Source of the DNA: Bacillota bacterium
GTDB taxonomy: Bacteria > Bacillota > Clostridia > Christensenellales > Aristaeellaceae
Assembly: GCA_023404345.1 (NCBI GenBank)
Contig: JAEYCB010000072.1
Coordinates: forward strand, 1-15,742
Length of the DNA stretch: 15,742 bases
Reading direction: 5' to 3'
Program-made: the position numbers and the translations under genes
The notes under the pieces: model-generated
Told to the model about the DNA's origin: nothing
What the model saw: only the letters and a program-made list of their open reading frames with translations
Databases searched by the model: none
Part shown: piece by piece, positions 7,731 to 14,521 of the stretch
Position numbering within the stretch: the first letter of the stretch is position 1
Layout: each line of letters begins with the position of its first letter

Positions 7731-8360
7731 TTGCAGGTCCTGTGGGATTGGAATGGTACGCTGCTGGATGATTTGAATTACGCCATTGGCGTGCGCAACC
7801 GTTCCTTTCCCGCCTTCGGGTTGCCGCGCATCGAAAGCGTAGAAGAATACCATCGCCAGTTTACCTTCCCTGTGCGCCGCTACTATGAGCGTGCCGGTGT
7901 GACGGACGAAACGTTCGAGGCAGTGGCTCATGCCTGGATGGCCGAATACGTGCGCGGCTTTGATGCCGTGCCCCTTCATTCCGACGCGGCGGAGGCTCTC
8001 AAGCGCTTTGATGCAGCAGGCGTGCGACAAGCCGTGCTTTCGGCCACTCGGCTAGACATGCTGGAAAACCAGATCTCCCGCTTTCCTATCCGTGGCTATT
8101 TTGCCGATGTACTGGGCCTGTCGGACATCTATGCGCGCAGCAAAGAAGCAGTGGGCCTGGCCTATCTGGCCCGCTGCGGCGTGCCCGCCGAAGCTACCCT
8201 CATGATTGGCGATACCCTGCATGATGCCGATGTGGCCCGTGCTATGGGCGCACGATGCGTGCTGGTTTCGCGCGGCCACCAGAGCCGCGAAACGTTGCTG
8301 GCCGCTGGTGTTCCTGTACTGGATACGCTGCTTGAGGCGGTGGAGTGGGCCGGGTGCTGA
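7731..8360 (+). CDS. HAD-superfamily hydrolase (phosphatase, Gph/PGP-like)
   Basis: A cytoplasmic HAD phosphatase of about 209 residues. Motif I is LWDWNGTLLDD with nucleophile Asp6; the second acidic residue is Asn, a variant common in this subgroup. A helical cap domain follows (about 20-95), then motif II VLSAT, the motif III lysine in SKEAVG, and motif IV MIGDTLHDADVA. The substrate cannot be told from sequence; phosphoglycolate or another small phosphate ester is possible. The start is unsettled. TTG at 7731 gives the usual short lead to motif I. GTG at 7710 is in frame and overlaps proS by 11 nt. The attractive ATG at 7720 (TGATG overlap with the proS stop) is in the wrong frame by one base. 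No clear Shine-Dalgarno precedes either in-frame start, so coupling to proS is likely. Confidence 0.88.
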   Translation: MQVLWDWNGTLLDDLNYAIGVRNRSFPAFGLPRIESVEEYHRQFTFPVRRYYERAGVTDETFEAVAHAWMAEYVRGFDAVPLHSDAAEALKRFDAAGVRQAVLSATRLDMLENQISRFPIRGYFADVLGLSDIYARSKEAVGLAYLARCGVPAEATLMIGDTLHDADVARAMGARCVLVSRGHQSRETLLAAGVPVLDTLLEAVEWAGC

Positions 8361-8394
8361 AGACTATTGCACCTTTATTTCCTGGCTGCGTTGG

Positions 8395-8424
8395 TACATG
8401 CCGGTGCTTCACGCGCATAACCTG
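8395..8424 (+). promoter_or_regulatory. Weak candidate sporulation promoter (sigma-K/E-like)
   Basis: TACA (8395-8398), 17 nt, then CATAACCTG (8416-8424), resembling the sigma-K pattern mACm-N16/17-CATAnnnTA with one mismatch. It is about 40 nt ahead of the first coat-type gene, where a mother-cell promoter would make sense, but such short motifs arise easily by chance. Confidence 0.25.
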
Positions 8425-8462
8425 CCGGAAACTGGGAACACTTTTTTCCGGAGGTGATTGAA

Positions 8463-8636
8463 ATGAGCCCCAAGGAGCTCATGTACATCGAAGACGCCCT
8501 TGGCCACGAGGTCTTTCTGGCCAGTCAGTGCCGCCAGGCCGCGCAGGCACTGAAAAATCCGGACCTAAAAAACTACGTTACCCAGCTGGCCAATCAGCAT
8601 CAGCAGCTTTTTCAAAAGCTCTACGGCCTGATGTGA
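8463..8636 (+). CDS. Small spore coat-associated protein (CotF-partner type)
   Basis: A 57-residue, almost wholly helical protein with no signal peptide or membrane segment. The opening SPKELMYIEDALGHE and the later NPDLKNYVTQLANQHQQLF resemble the small helical proteins commonly encoded directly before CotF-domain genes in clostridia. Length and pattern suggest a minimal ferritin-like helical hairpin. The start at 8463 follows an almost perfect Shine-Dalgarno sequence, GGAGGTGATT, beginning at 8450; the in-frame GTG at 8454 lies within that site and is rejected. The gene is 15 nt ahead of the CotF-type gene. A role in the spore coat or outer spore layers is inferred from its neighbour. Confidence 0.75.
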   Translation: MSPKELMYIEDALGHEVFLASQCRQAAQALKNPDLKNYVTQLANQHQQLFQKLYGLM

Positions 8637-8651
8637 AGGGGGGAAAGTGGC

Positions 8652-8897
8652 ATGAACGATCAGGAAATCATGGAAAACCTGCTTTTGACCACCAAAGGCG
8701 CATGCGATTTGTACCTGCATGGCACCATTGAGTCCGCCACACAGAACGTGCATACCGCCTTTGATCAGGCGCTGGATGAAAGCCTGTGCATGCAGGAGGG
8801 GATTTATCAGAAGATGGCCGCCCAGGGCTGGTATCCCGCCGAGCAGGCCCAGCAGCAGCAGATTGATAAGGTGCGCGGCAAATTCGCCAACGCCTGA
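8652..8897 (+). CDS. CotF-domain spore coat protein
   Basis: An 81-residue protein matching the short coat F domain: NLLLTTKGACDLYLHGTIES (10-29), a middle helix with TAFDQALDESLCMQEGIYQK, then MAAQGWYPAEQAQQQQID. The MxxxGWYP turn followed by Q/A-rich helix is typical of the family. It probably joins the spore coat late in sporulation in the mother cell. B. subtilis CotF is about twice as long; clostridial versions of this size are usual. AAGGGGGG at 8636-8643 serves as ribosome binding site 8 nt before the ATG. It forms a two-gene unit with the small protein before it and ends at a strong terminator. Confidence 0.85.
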   Translation: MNDQEIMENLLLTTKGACDLYLHGTIESATQNVHTAFDQALDESLCMQEGIYQKMAAQGWYPAEQAQQQQIDKVRGKFANA

Positions 8898-8905
8898 GCA
8901 AACGC

Positions 8906-8947
8906 AAAGCGCCACTTCCCCCAGAAGATGGGGGAGTGGCGCTTTTT
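8906..8947 (+). terminator. Strong terminator after the coat gene pair
   Basis: AAAGCGCCAC plus TTCCCCCA pairs with TGGGGGAGTGGCGCTTT, giving about 16 bp with one bulge and a short loop, then TTTTT (8943-8947). It may also stop transcripts of the leftward gene ending at 9003, although the minus-strand T-run is only TTT. Confidence 0.92.
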
Positions 8948-9002
8948 GTGTGCTTTCAGTTCGGCATAGCCTATCCAGTCCGATGATACCACTCAGGCTT
9001 TT

Positions 9003-9896
9003 TTATTTGTCCAGTCCCGTCCATTCCGGCACCAGATCGCTTACACCCAGCCCGATCATACCCGATACGCTTCGAGCGTCGCGCACCAGCCCGTTGGGGT
9101 TGGTAATACTGATTTTCTTGCCCATGAACACAAGACAGCTGGTTTTGCCGCCATCCAGATTCAACGCCTCTACCACGCCCAGCTCCGCCATGCGATCAGC
9201 CAGCCACTTTACACCCACGCCGCCGCTGCGCTTCACTCGTCCTTCTACAAAGAGGACCATATAGTGGTAGGGTTCGATCATGCCAATAGCCGTACGAGGT
9301 TCCTTAGCGCGGTAGGAAGTCTCCAGCACAGGATTAATCTGGCCTTCACGTACCAGCCACGGTCCAAAGGCAAGCACTGCCTCGGCGCCCATGTCCAGAT
9401 ACTCCTGCCCCGTGTGTTCCGCGCTCTGGAATACGCGCATGCTTCCGTCTGTCATGAAGGCGGCGGTATCCAACGGAGGCCAGCTCCCGCTGCCACTTTT
9501 GCGCGTGCGCTCGCTGAGCACCTCCCCGCCGCGCACGATCACGCCCACGGTGTCGTGGTTGTAGACGCGATGGCCGAATTGGTCGTCGTTGATGGCAAAT
9601 ACCGCCTGATTTTCACGCGCCATGCGCTCGGGGTACCAAAAACCCTTTCCCGGCGCGTTCGGGTCAACCGTGAGAAACGCTAGCGGCGTTTCCGGCCCGC
9701 AGCGCAGATCCGCCTCATACCATAGTATGCGGTTTTCCGCATCCTCGTGCCGCGTGATTTCAATGCGCACATCCTGCGAAGGATCCTCGTAGAACCAGTA
9801 ACCGTCTTCAAAATTCTCTACTACGGTTTCCTGTGCCAGAGCGCAGGTAGGTAACAGGCACGTCAGCAACAGCGCAATGGCTGCAAAACGCTTCAT
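9003..9896 (-). CDS. Secreted phosphodiester glycosidase (NAGPA) domain protein
   Basis: The 297-residue product has a signal peptide (hydrophobic 5-18, cleavage after ALA at residue 21) and a domain of the PF09992 / DUF2233 family related to the lysosomal enzyme that uncovers mannose-6-phosphate. Recognisable blocks are AVFAINDDQFG (near 98), the strand VGVIVRGGEV, PRTAIGMI (near 201), the strand YMVLFVEGR, and the signature ELGVVEALNLDGGKTSCLVF (near 238-257). Some bacterial members cleave phosphodiester-linked sugars such as wall or exopolysaccharide components; the substrate here is unknown. AAAGGAG lies 8 nt ahead of the ATG and a promoter stands about 60-90 nt upstream. It is a single gene facing away from rpsO. 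Confidence 0.88.
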   Translation of the reverse strand: MKRFAAIALLLTCLLPTCALAQETVVENFEDGYWFYEDPSQDVRIEITRHEDAENRILWYEADLRCGPETPLAFLTVDPNAPGKGFWYPERMARENQAVFAINDDQFGHRVYNHDTVGVIVRGGEVLSERTRKSGSGSWPPLDTAAFMTDGSMRVFQSAEHTGQEYLDMGAEAVLAFGPWLVREGQINPVLETSYRAKEPRTAIGMIEPYHYMVLFVEGRVKRSGGVGVKWLADRMAELGVVEALNLDGGKTSCLVFMGKKISITNPNGLVRDARSVSGMIGLGVSDLVPEWTGLDK

Positions 9897-9955
9897 TGAT
9901 CAAGGCTCCTTTCAATGATCATGAATGGAAAAAACGCCGTTTTTCAGGCCCAAAG

Positions 9956-9984
9956 AGCATATCACCTGTGCACATAACCGTCAA
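9956..9984 (-). promoter_or_regulatory. Promoter of the NAGPA-domain gene
   Basis: On the minus strand, TTGACG (9979-9984) and TATGCT (9956-9961) are separated by 17 nt. The -35 box is one base from consensus and the -10 box two. The leader of about 50 nt contains the palindrome AAAAAC/GTTTTT at 9930-9944, whose role is unclear. Confidence 0.62.
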
Positions 9985-10019
9985 CCCGCAAATGGCCGCC
10001 GTTTCTTTTTCAAAAAGCG

Positions 10020-10048
10020 TTTACAAACCCTATGCTCCGTGGTAAAAT
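10020..10048 (+). promoter_or_regulatory. Sigma-A promoter of rpsO
   Basis: TTTACA (10020-10025), exactly 17 nt, then TAAAAT (10043-10048). Transcription should begin near 10055, giving a leader of about 115 nt before the rpsO start codon. Confidence 0.82.
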
Positions 10049-10054
10049 AAAGAA

Positions 10055-10170
10055 CGTGCGTAAAGCGCAAGGAAGAACCGCGCCCTTGGCTTGCCGAAGG
10101 CCAACGGCCTGCTATGAGCGCGGCGATTACTACACGGCGGCCTCGCCGCCAGTCTAAGGAGGCAAACCCC
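10055..10170 (+). promoter_or_regulatory. Structured rpsO leader, candidate S15 autoregulatory site
   Basis: The leader can fold with an outer helix CCGCGC/GCGCGG (10078-10083, 10118-10123) around an inner TTGGC/GCCAA hairpin (10086-10104), followed by a perfect GGCGGC/GCCGCC hairpin (10136-10150) ending 4 nt before the TAAGGAGG ribosome binding site. In several bacteria S15 represses its own translation by binding leader RNA that mimics its rRNA three-way junction. The architecture here is compatible, but the S15 recognition bases were not identified. Confidence 0.45.
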
Positions 10171-10425
10171 ATGGAAAAGTCCGAAATCATCAAGACCTAT
10201 GCCCGTCACGAGGGTGACACCGGTTCCCCCGAGGTGCAGATCGCGCTGCTCACCAACCGCATCAACCATCTTAACGAGCACCTCAAGATCAACAAGAAGG
10301 ACCACCACAGCCGCCGCGGCCTGCTGCTGATGGTCGGTAAGCGCCGCGGCCTGCTGGATTACCTCAAAAAGACCGATATCGAGAGCTACCGCGCTCTGAT
10401 TGCTCAGCTGGGCCTGCGCAAGTAA
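10171..10425 (+). CDS. rpsO: 30S ribosomal protein S15
   Basis: An 84-residue S15, slightly shorter than the usual 88-89. It has GDTGSPEVQIALLTNRINHL (16-35), HLKINKKDHHSRRGLLLMVGK (37-57) and ends RALIAQLGLRK. It binds the central-domain three-way junction of 16S rRNA early in 30S assembly. The ATG at 10171 follows TAAGGAGG by 8 nt; longer in-frame extensions upstream fall in the structured leader and lack S15 homology. The gene heads the rpsO-pnp unit conserved across bacteria, with a GC-rich hairpin between the two genes. Confidence 0.98.
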   Translation: MEKSEIIKTYARHEGDTGSPEVQIALLTNRINHLNEHLKINKKDHHSRRGLLLMVGKRRGLLDYLKKTDIESYRALIAQLGLRK

Positions 10426-10443
10426 AGCCCTCTCGATTTGCAA

Positions 10444-10484
10444 CCGCGCCACGGCGGGCAAAGCCCGCCCGGCGCGGCTGTTTT
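10444..10484 (+). terminator. rpsO-pnp intercistronic hairpin (terminator or processing site)
   Basis: CCGCGCC (10444-10450) pairs with GGCGCGG (10471-10477), and GCGGGC with GCCCGC inside it around an AAA loop, with a small 3/2-nt internal loop. CTGTTTT follows. It can act as a partial terminator that lowers pnp relative to rpsO, or as an RNase III cleavage site as known at this place in E. coli. Confidence 0.8.
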
Positions 10485-10519
10485 GCACACTAGCGGCGGG
10501 GGCGCCGTGCGGATACGCC

Positions 10520-10536
10520 CGCGGCAGGAAGCCGCG
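10520..10536 (+). promoter_or_regulatory. Hairpin in the pnp leader
   Basis: CGCGGC (10520-10525) and GCCGCG (10531-10536) with a 5-nt loop AGGAA, located 14 nt before the AGGAG ribosome binding site (10551-10555) of pnp. Its loop repeats a Shine-Dalgarno-like AGGA. A role in pnp control is possible but unproven. Confidence 0.4.
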
Positions 10537-10567
10537 AGCCTGATGGAATGAGGAGTAGAGAAGAAGA

Positions 10568-12745
10568 ATGGATTACAAGGTATTTTCCACAGAACTGGCG
10601 GGCTGCCCGCTGACGATTGAATTTGGCAAATATGCCCAGCAGGCTAACGGCTCGGCTTTTGTGCGCTATGGCGACACGGTGGTCATGGTCAACGCCACCA
10701 TGAGCGAAAAGCCGCGCGAGGGAGTGGATTTCTTCCCGCTGAGCGTGGATTTTGAAGAAAAGCAGTATTCCGTGGGCAAGATCCCCGGCGGATTTATCAA
10801 GCGTGAGGGTCGTCCCACTGAAAAGGCCACCCTCACCTGCCGCCTGATTGACCGCCCCCTGCGCCCGCTGTTTCCCAAGGGGATGCGCAACGATGTGCAG
10901 GTGGTGGCTACCTGCCTGAGCGTGGACAAGGATATTCCTCCGGAAGTGCCCGCTATGATCGGTTCCTCCGCGGCCCTGTCCGTCAGCGATATTCCCTGGG
11001 GCGGCCCCACCGGCACGGTGGTGGTGGGCTGTGTGGATGGCGAGCTGGTCCTGTGCCCCAACGCTGAGCAGCGTGAAAAGAGCACTTTGCACCTGACCGT
11101 CAGCGGCACCAAGGACGCGGTGCTCATGGTGGAGGCAGGCGCGAAGGAAGTGCCCGAGGAGCTGATGCTCCGCGCCATCCTCTTTGGTCATGAGGAGATT
11201 AAAAAGCTGGTTGCCTTCATCGAAGGCATCCGGCAGGAAATCGGAAAGGAAAAGGCCGAAGTCGCCCTTATCACCACAGGTGACGACGTAAAGGCCGCCG
11301 TGCGCGAATACGCCTACGACAAGTGCCGCTGGGTGTTTGAGACCACTGACCGTCATGAGCGCCAGGAGCGCGAGGCTCAGGTCAAGGCCGAGTGCGCTGA
11401 GCACTTCGCCGAGCAGTTTGAGGGCCGCCTCAGCGAGGTGGAGGACGCGCTATACTACCTCAACAAGGAGATCATGCGCGCTAAAATCCTCAGCGAGGGC
11501 ATTCGTCCTGATGGCCGCGGTCTTACCGGTGTTCGTCCCATCTGGTGCGAGGTTGGCATTTTGCCCCGCACGCATGGCAGCGCGATCTTCACTCGCGGCG
11601 AAACCCAGGCCCTGACCGTTACCACTCTGGGCTCCATGAGTGATGTGCAGATTCTCGACGGACTGGGCACTGAGGATTTCAAGCGTTACATTCACCATTA
11701 CAACATGCCCCCCTACGCCACTGGCGAGGCGGGCCGCATGAAGAGCCCCGGCCGTCGCGAGATCGGCCACGGCGCATTGGCAGAGCGCGCGTTGGAGCCT
11801 GTGATACCTGGCGAGGATGAGTTCCCGTATGCGCTGCGTCTGGTCAGTGAAATCCTCTCCTCCAACGGTTCCAGCTCCATGGCCTCCGTCTGCGGCAGCA
11901 CCCTTAGCCTCATGGATGCGGGCGTACCCATCAAGCGCCCCGTGGCCGGCGTGGCTATGGGCCTGATCAAGGATGCTGAAACCGGCAAGGTGGCGGTGCT
12001 TACCGATATTCAGGGCCTGGAAGACTTCCTGGGCGACATGGACTTCAAGGTGGCTGGTACCGTCAAGGGCATCACCGCCATTCAGATGGATATCAAGATT
12101 GCTGGTATCGACCGCACGATTCTGGAAAAGGCGCTCAGCCAGGCATTGGCGGGCCGTCTGCACATTCTCAAAATCATGCTGGATACGCTGGATAAGCCCC
12201 GCGACCACATGAGCAAGTATGCGCCCAAGATTGTGCGCTTCACCATCAATCCTGAAAAGATCCGTGAGGTTATTGGACCGGGCGGCAAGATGATTAACAA
12301 GATCATTGCCGAAACGGGCGTCAAGATCGACATCGAGGATGATGGCCGCGTCTATATCGCCACCCCTGATGAGGCTGCTGCTGCCAAGGCGCGCAAGATC
12401 ATTGAGGGCATCGCCAAGGATATCGAAGTAGGCGACGTATATCTGGGCAAGGTTGTGCGCATCATGAACTTCGGGGCATTCATCGAGCTCACCCCGGGTA
12501 AGGACGGTATGCTGCACATCTCCAAGATGGCCGATCATCGCGTGGAAAAAGTCGAGGATGTTATGAACATTGGCGACGAGGTTGAGGTCAAGGTCAACGA
12601 GATCGACTCTCAGGGCCGCGTCAACCTGATCCGCAACGATATCACCTATCCCTCCAGCGAGGGCGCTCCTCGCCCCTTCAATGGCGAGCGCCGCCGTCCC
12701 CCGCGCCGTGATGGCCGCCCCTCCGGCGGCAGTGACCGCACCTGA
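10568..12745 (+). CDS. pnp: Polyribonucleotide nucleotidyltransferase (PNPase)
   Basis: This 725-residue enzyme degrades RNA 3' to 5' by phosphorolysis and can add tails in reverse (EC 2.7.7.8); it works as a trimer, often with RNA helicases and RNase Y or E. Domains in order: RNase PH-like 1 (about 12-140), all-helical linker (about 145-230), catalytic RNase PH-like 2 (about 315-530) with GRREIGHGALAERAL near 394 and the metal-binding DIQGLEDFLGDMDFKVAGT near 479, KH (about 558-615, with VIGPGGKMINKI), and S1 (about 619-690, with GKVVRIMNFGAFIEL). A basic, Pro/Gly-rich tail (about 700-725) may add RNA contacts. AGGAG lies 12 nt before the ATG, a rather long spacing. A very strong terminator follows the stop. 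Confidence 0.98.
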   Translation: MDYKVFSTELAGCPLTIEFGKYAQQANGSAFVRYGDTVVMVNATMSEKPREGVDFFPLSVDFEEKQYSVGKIPGGFIKREGRPTEKATLTCRLIDRPLRPLFPKGMRNDVQVVATCLSVDKDIPPEVPAMIGSSAALSVSDIPWGGPTGTVVVGCVDGELVLCPNAEQREKSTLHLTVSGTKDAVLMVEAGAKEVPEELMLRAILFGHEEIKKLVAFIEGIRQEIGKEKAEVALITTGDDVKAAVREYAYDKCRWVFETTDRHERQEREAQVKAECAEHFAEQFEGRLSEVEDALYYLNKEIMRAKILSEGIRPDGRGLTGVRPIWCEVGILPRTHGSAIFTRGETQALTVTTLGSMSDVQILDGLGTEDFKRYIHHYNMPPYATGEAGRMKSPGRREIGHGALAERALEPVIPGEDEFPYALRLVSEILSSNGSSSMASVCGSTLSLMDAGVPIKRPVAGVAMGLIKDAETGKVAVLTDIQGLEDFLGDMDFKVAGTVKGITAIQMDIKIAGIDRTILEKALSQALAGRLHILKIMLDTLDKPRDHMSKYAPKIVRFTINPEKIREVIGPGGKMINKIIAETGVKIDIEDDGRVYIATPDEAAAAKARKIIEGIAKDIEVGDVYLGKVVRIMNFGAFIELTPGKDGMLHISKMADHRVEKVEDVMNIGDEVEVKVNEIDSQGRVNLIRNDITYPSSEGAPRPFNGERRRPPRRDGRPSGGSDRT

Positions 12746-12771
12746 TTCCCTGTTTCCAAGCGATGTGACCG

Positions 12772-12812
12772 CCGCCGCGCGCCCCGCCGGGGCACACGCG
12801 CGGCGGTTTTTT
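12772..12812 (+). terminator. Strong terminator after pnp
   Basis: A perfect 10-bp stem, CCGCCGCGCG (12772-12781) and CGCGCGGCGG (12797-12806), with a CCCC/GGGG inner helix, followed by TTTTTT. It ends only 22 nt before the start codon of the next gene. Confidence 0.93.
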
Positions 12813-12834
12813 AACAAGGAAAGGAACGAAGCTG

Positions 12835-14094
12835 ATGTTTGATTTCTGCACCCTGCCCGGCGGCCTGCGCGTGGCGGGCGAGTACCTTCCCCATGTGCGT
12901 AGCTGCACGGTGGGCGTGTGGGTCCGGGTGGGCAGCATGAACGAGCGGCCACAGGAAAACGGCCTGAGCCACTTCATCGAGCACATGGTGTTCAAGGGCA
13001 CGCAGAACCGCTCTGCCCGCGACATTGCCGAGGAGATGGATTTGGCTGGCGGCCAGCTCAATGCCTTTACCAGCAAGGAATGTACCTGCTACTATGCTAA
13101 GGTGACCGATGATGAACTGCCCCTGGCGGTAGATATCCTGTCGGATTTGGCGCTTCGCCCCGTGTTTGACGCCCGCGAGCTAGACAAGGAACGCGGCGTG
13201 GTTCTGGAGGAAATCGCCATGGTGGAGGATACCCCCGAAGATTTGGTGCACGAGCTTTTGAGCGACGCGCAGTATACCGGATCGCTTCGCCGTCCCATTC
13301 TCGGCACGGCGGACCTGATCCGCGGCTATGGACGCGATGCGCTGGAAGGCTATTGGGCGCGCCATTATACGCCTGAAAACATGGTGCTGGCCATTTCCGG
13401 CAACTATGACTGGAACGCGTTTTTGGAACTGGTGCATCGCTATTTTTCGCCCTTTGCCAACCTTTCCGGCGATACGCAGACCCTTGAGGCACAGACTTTT
13501 GTCCCCGGTCGCCTGGCGCGTGAAAAGGATACTGAGCAAACTCATATCTGCTTGGGCTTTCCTGGCGTGCCTTCCGACAGCGACGAACTTTACGCCCTCA
13601 GTGTGCTTTCCAACGCACTGGGCGGCGGCATGAGCAGCCGCCTGTTCCAGCGTATCCGCGAGGAACTGGGCATGGCTTACAGCGTGTACACCTATGCAAG
13701 TTCCTACCGGGGTTTGGGCAGCTTTAACGTCTATGCCGGCACAACGCCGGATAACGCCCCTACCGTTCTCCATGAGCTGCAAAGCCAGCTTTCCCTCTTC
13801 CTGCGGGACGGCCTGACGGATAAGGAATTTAAGAGCGCAAAGGCGCAGCTGCGCGGCGGCTTTTTGCTGGGCCTGGAAAGCTCCAGCGGCCGCATGCAGG
13901 CGCTGGGCCGTGGGCATTTGCTGCTGGGTCGCGTGCGCACTCAAGAAGAGACGCTCGCGCACATCGAGGCCGTTACCCCGGAAAATGTGATGAGCCTGGC
14001 CCGCCGCCTGCTGGCCCAAAAGCCCAGCGTCGCCATTGTGGGCCGGGATGCGCAGAAGCTGCTTACCAAGATCGGGGGCGATTTACTTGGATAA
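12835..14094 (+). CDS. mlpA: M16 family zinc protease (MlpA/YmxG-like)
   Basis: The 419-residue cytoplasmic metallopeptidase has the inverted zinc motif HFIEH (His46, Glu49, His50) and, about 76 residues later, the third ligand in VLEEIAMVEDTPED (Glu126). The second, inactive-type half carries RIREELGMAYSVYTYASSYR, the substrate-binding R/Y motif of the family. Length matches the single-chain bacterial processing-peptidase-like group. The position after pnp matches B. subtilis mlpA, which follows pnpA with one gene between; the physiological substrate is not established. AAAGGA precedes the ATG by 9 nt. The gene starts just after the pnp terminator, leaving no room for a promoter between them, so it depends on readthrough or on a promoter inside pnp. 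Confidence 0.94.
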   Translation: MFDFCTLPGGLRVAGEYLPHVRSCTVGVWVRVGSMNERPQENGLSHFIEHMVFKGTQNRSARDIAEEMDLAGGQLNAFTSKECTCYYAKVTDDELPLAVDILSDLALRPVFDARELDKERGVVLEEIAMVEDTPEDLVHELLSDAQYTGSLRRPILGTADLIRGYGRDALEGYWARHYTPENMVLAISGNYDWNAFLELVHRYFSPFANLSGDTQTLEAQTFVPGRLAREKDTEQTHICLGFPGVPSDSDELYALSVLSNALGGGMSSRLFQRIREELGMAYSVYTYASSYRGLGSFNVYAGTTPDNAPTVLHELQSQLSLFLRDGLTDKEFKSAKAQLRGGFLLGLESSSGRMQALGRGHLLLGRVRTQEETLAHIEAVTPENVMSLARRLLAQKPSVAIVGRDAQKLLTKIGGDLLG

Positions 14095-14455
14095 GCTGGA
14101 ACATATTTTTGAGCTGCAAAAGGGCTTTCAGGATAAGCTCAAGCGTGAGCGCGGCCTTCAGGACATTCCCATGGAAACGTGGCTGCAAAAGCAAACCCTG
14201 GCCATGATCTCCGAATTGGCCGAGCTTCTGGAAGAGGTCAACTTCAAGTGGTGGAAAAACCCCCACGAGCTAAGGCCCGAGTGCGTGCGGGAAGAACTGA
14301 GCGACATACTGCATTTCTTCATCAGCATGTGCATTGAAGCGGGCATGACTGCCGATGATCTCTATCAGGTTTATCTGGGTAAAAACCGCGAAAACCACCT
14401 GCGTCAGGAGGGGCTTAGCCAAAAGCCGGGCTATGAGGTTCACCCACAGTCCTGA
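14087..14455 (+). CDS. MazG-like / dimeric dUTPase-type NTP pyrophosphatase
   Basis: A 122-residue all-alpha protein with the metal-binding pattern of the MazG/dimeric dUTPase superfamily: ExxE in MISELAELLEEVNFKWWK (about 43-60) and EExxD in REELSDILHFFISMCIEAG (about 72-90). The FKWWK segment and DILHFxxSxxxE are typical of the dimeric dUTPase branch. It probably hydrolyses a (d)NTP such as dUTP to the monophosphate plus pyrophosphate. The start TTG at 14087 was chosen because homology begins directly after it (DKLEHIFELQKGF) and GGGGG at 14074-14078 lies 8 nt upstream. It overlaps the M16 gene by 8 nt, so the pair is translationally coupled. Substrate preference is not certain. Confidence 0.85.
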   Translation: MDKLEHIFELQKGFQDKLKRERGLQDIPMETWLQKQTLAMISELAELLEEVNFKWWKNPHELRPECVREELSDILHFFISMCIEAGMTADDLYQVYLGKNRENHLRQEGLSQKPGYEVHPQS

Positions 14456-14478
14456 CCGCATTTTAACAGGCTTTATGA

Positions 14479-14519
14479 GGCCTCCTTTGGGGCATACTGC
14501 CCGCGAAGGAGGTCGTTTT
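14479..14519 (+). terminator. Terminator-like hairpin that also contains the downstream ribosome binding site
   Basis: GGCCTCCTT (14479-14487) pairs with AAGGAGGTC (14506-14514) with one G-U pair, and GGGCA/TGCCC (14490-14494, 14498-14502) extends the stem inside; GTTTT follows. The 3' arm is the Shine-Dalgarno sequence AAGGAGG of the next gene, 9 nt before its ATG. The element can end the upstream operon, hide the next start site in readthrough RNA, or both. Confidence 0.7.
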
Positions 14520-14521
14520 GC

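Noticed and set aside
9930..9944. Palindrome AAAAACGCCGTTTTT as a terminator or attenuator of the NAGPA-domain gene.
   Set aside because: The stem is mostly A-T with a 3-nt loop, too weak for termination; left as an unexplained leader palindrome.
10007..10025. A sequence resembling a CcpA cre site (AAAAAGCGTTTACA) over the -35 box of the rpsO promoter.
   Set aside because: It lacks the leading TG of the consensus, and catabolite control of a ribosomal protein gene is unlikely; the overlap with a -35 TTTACA explains the similarity.
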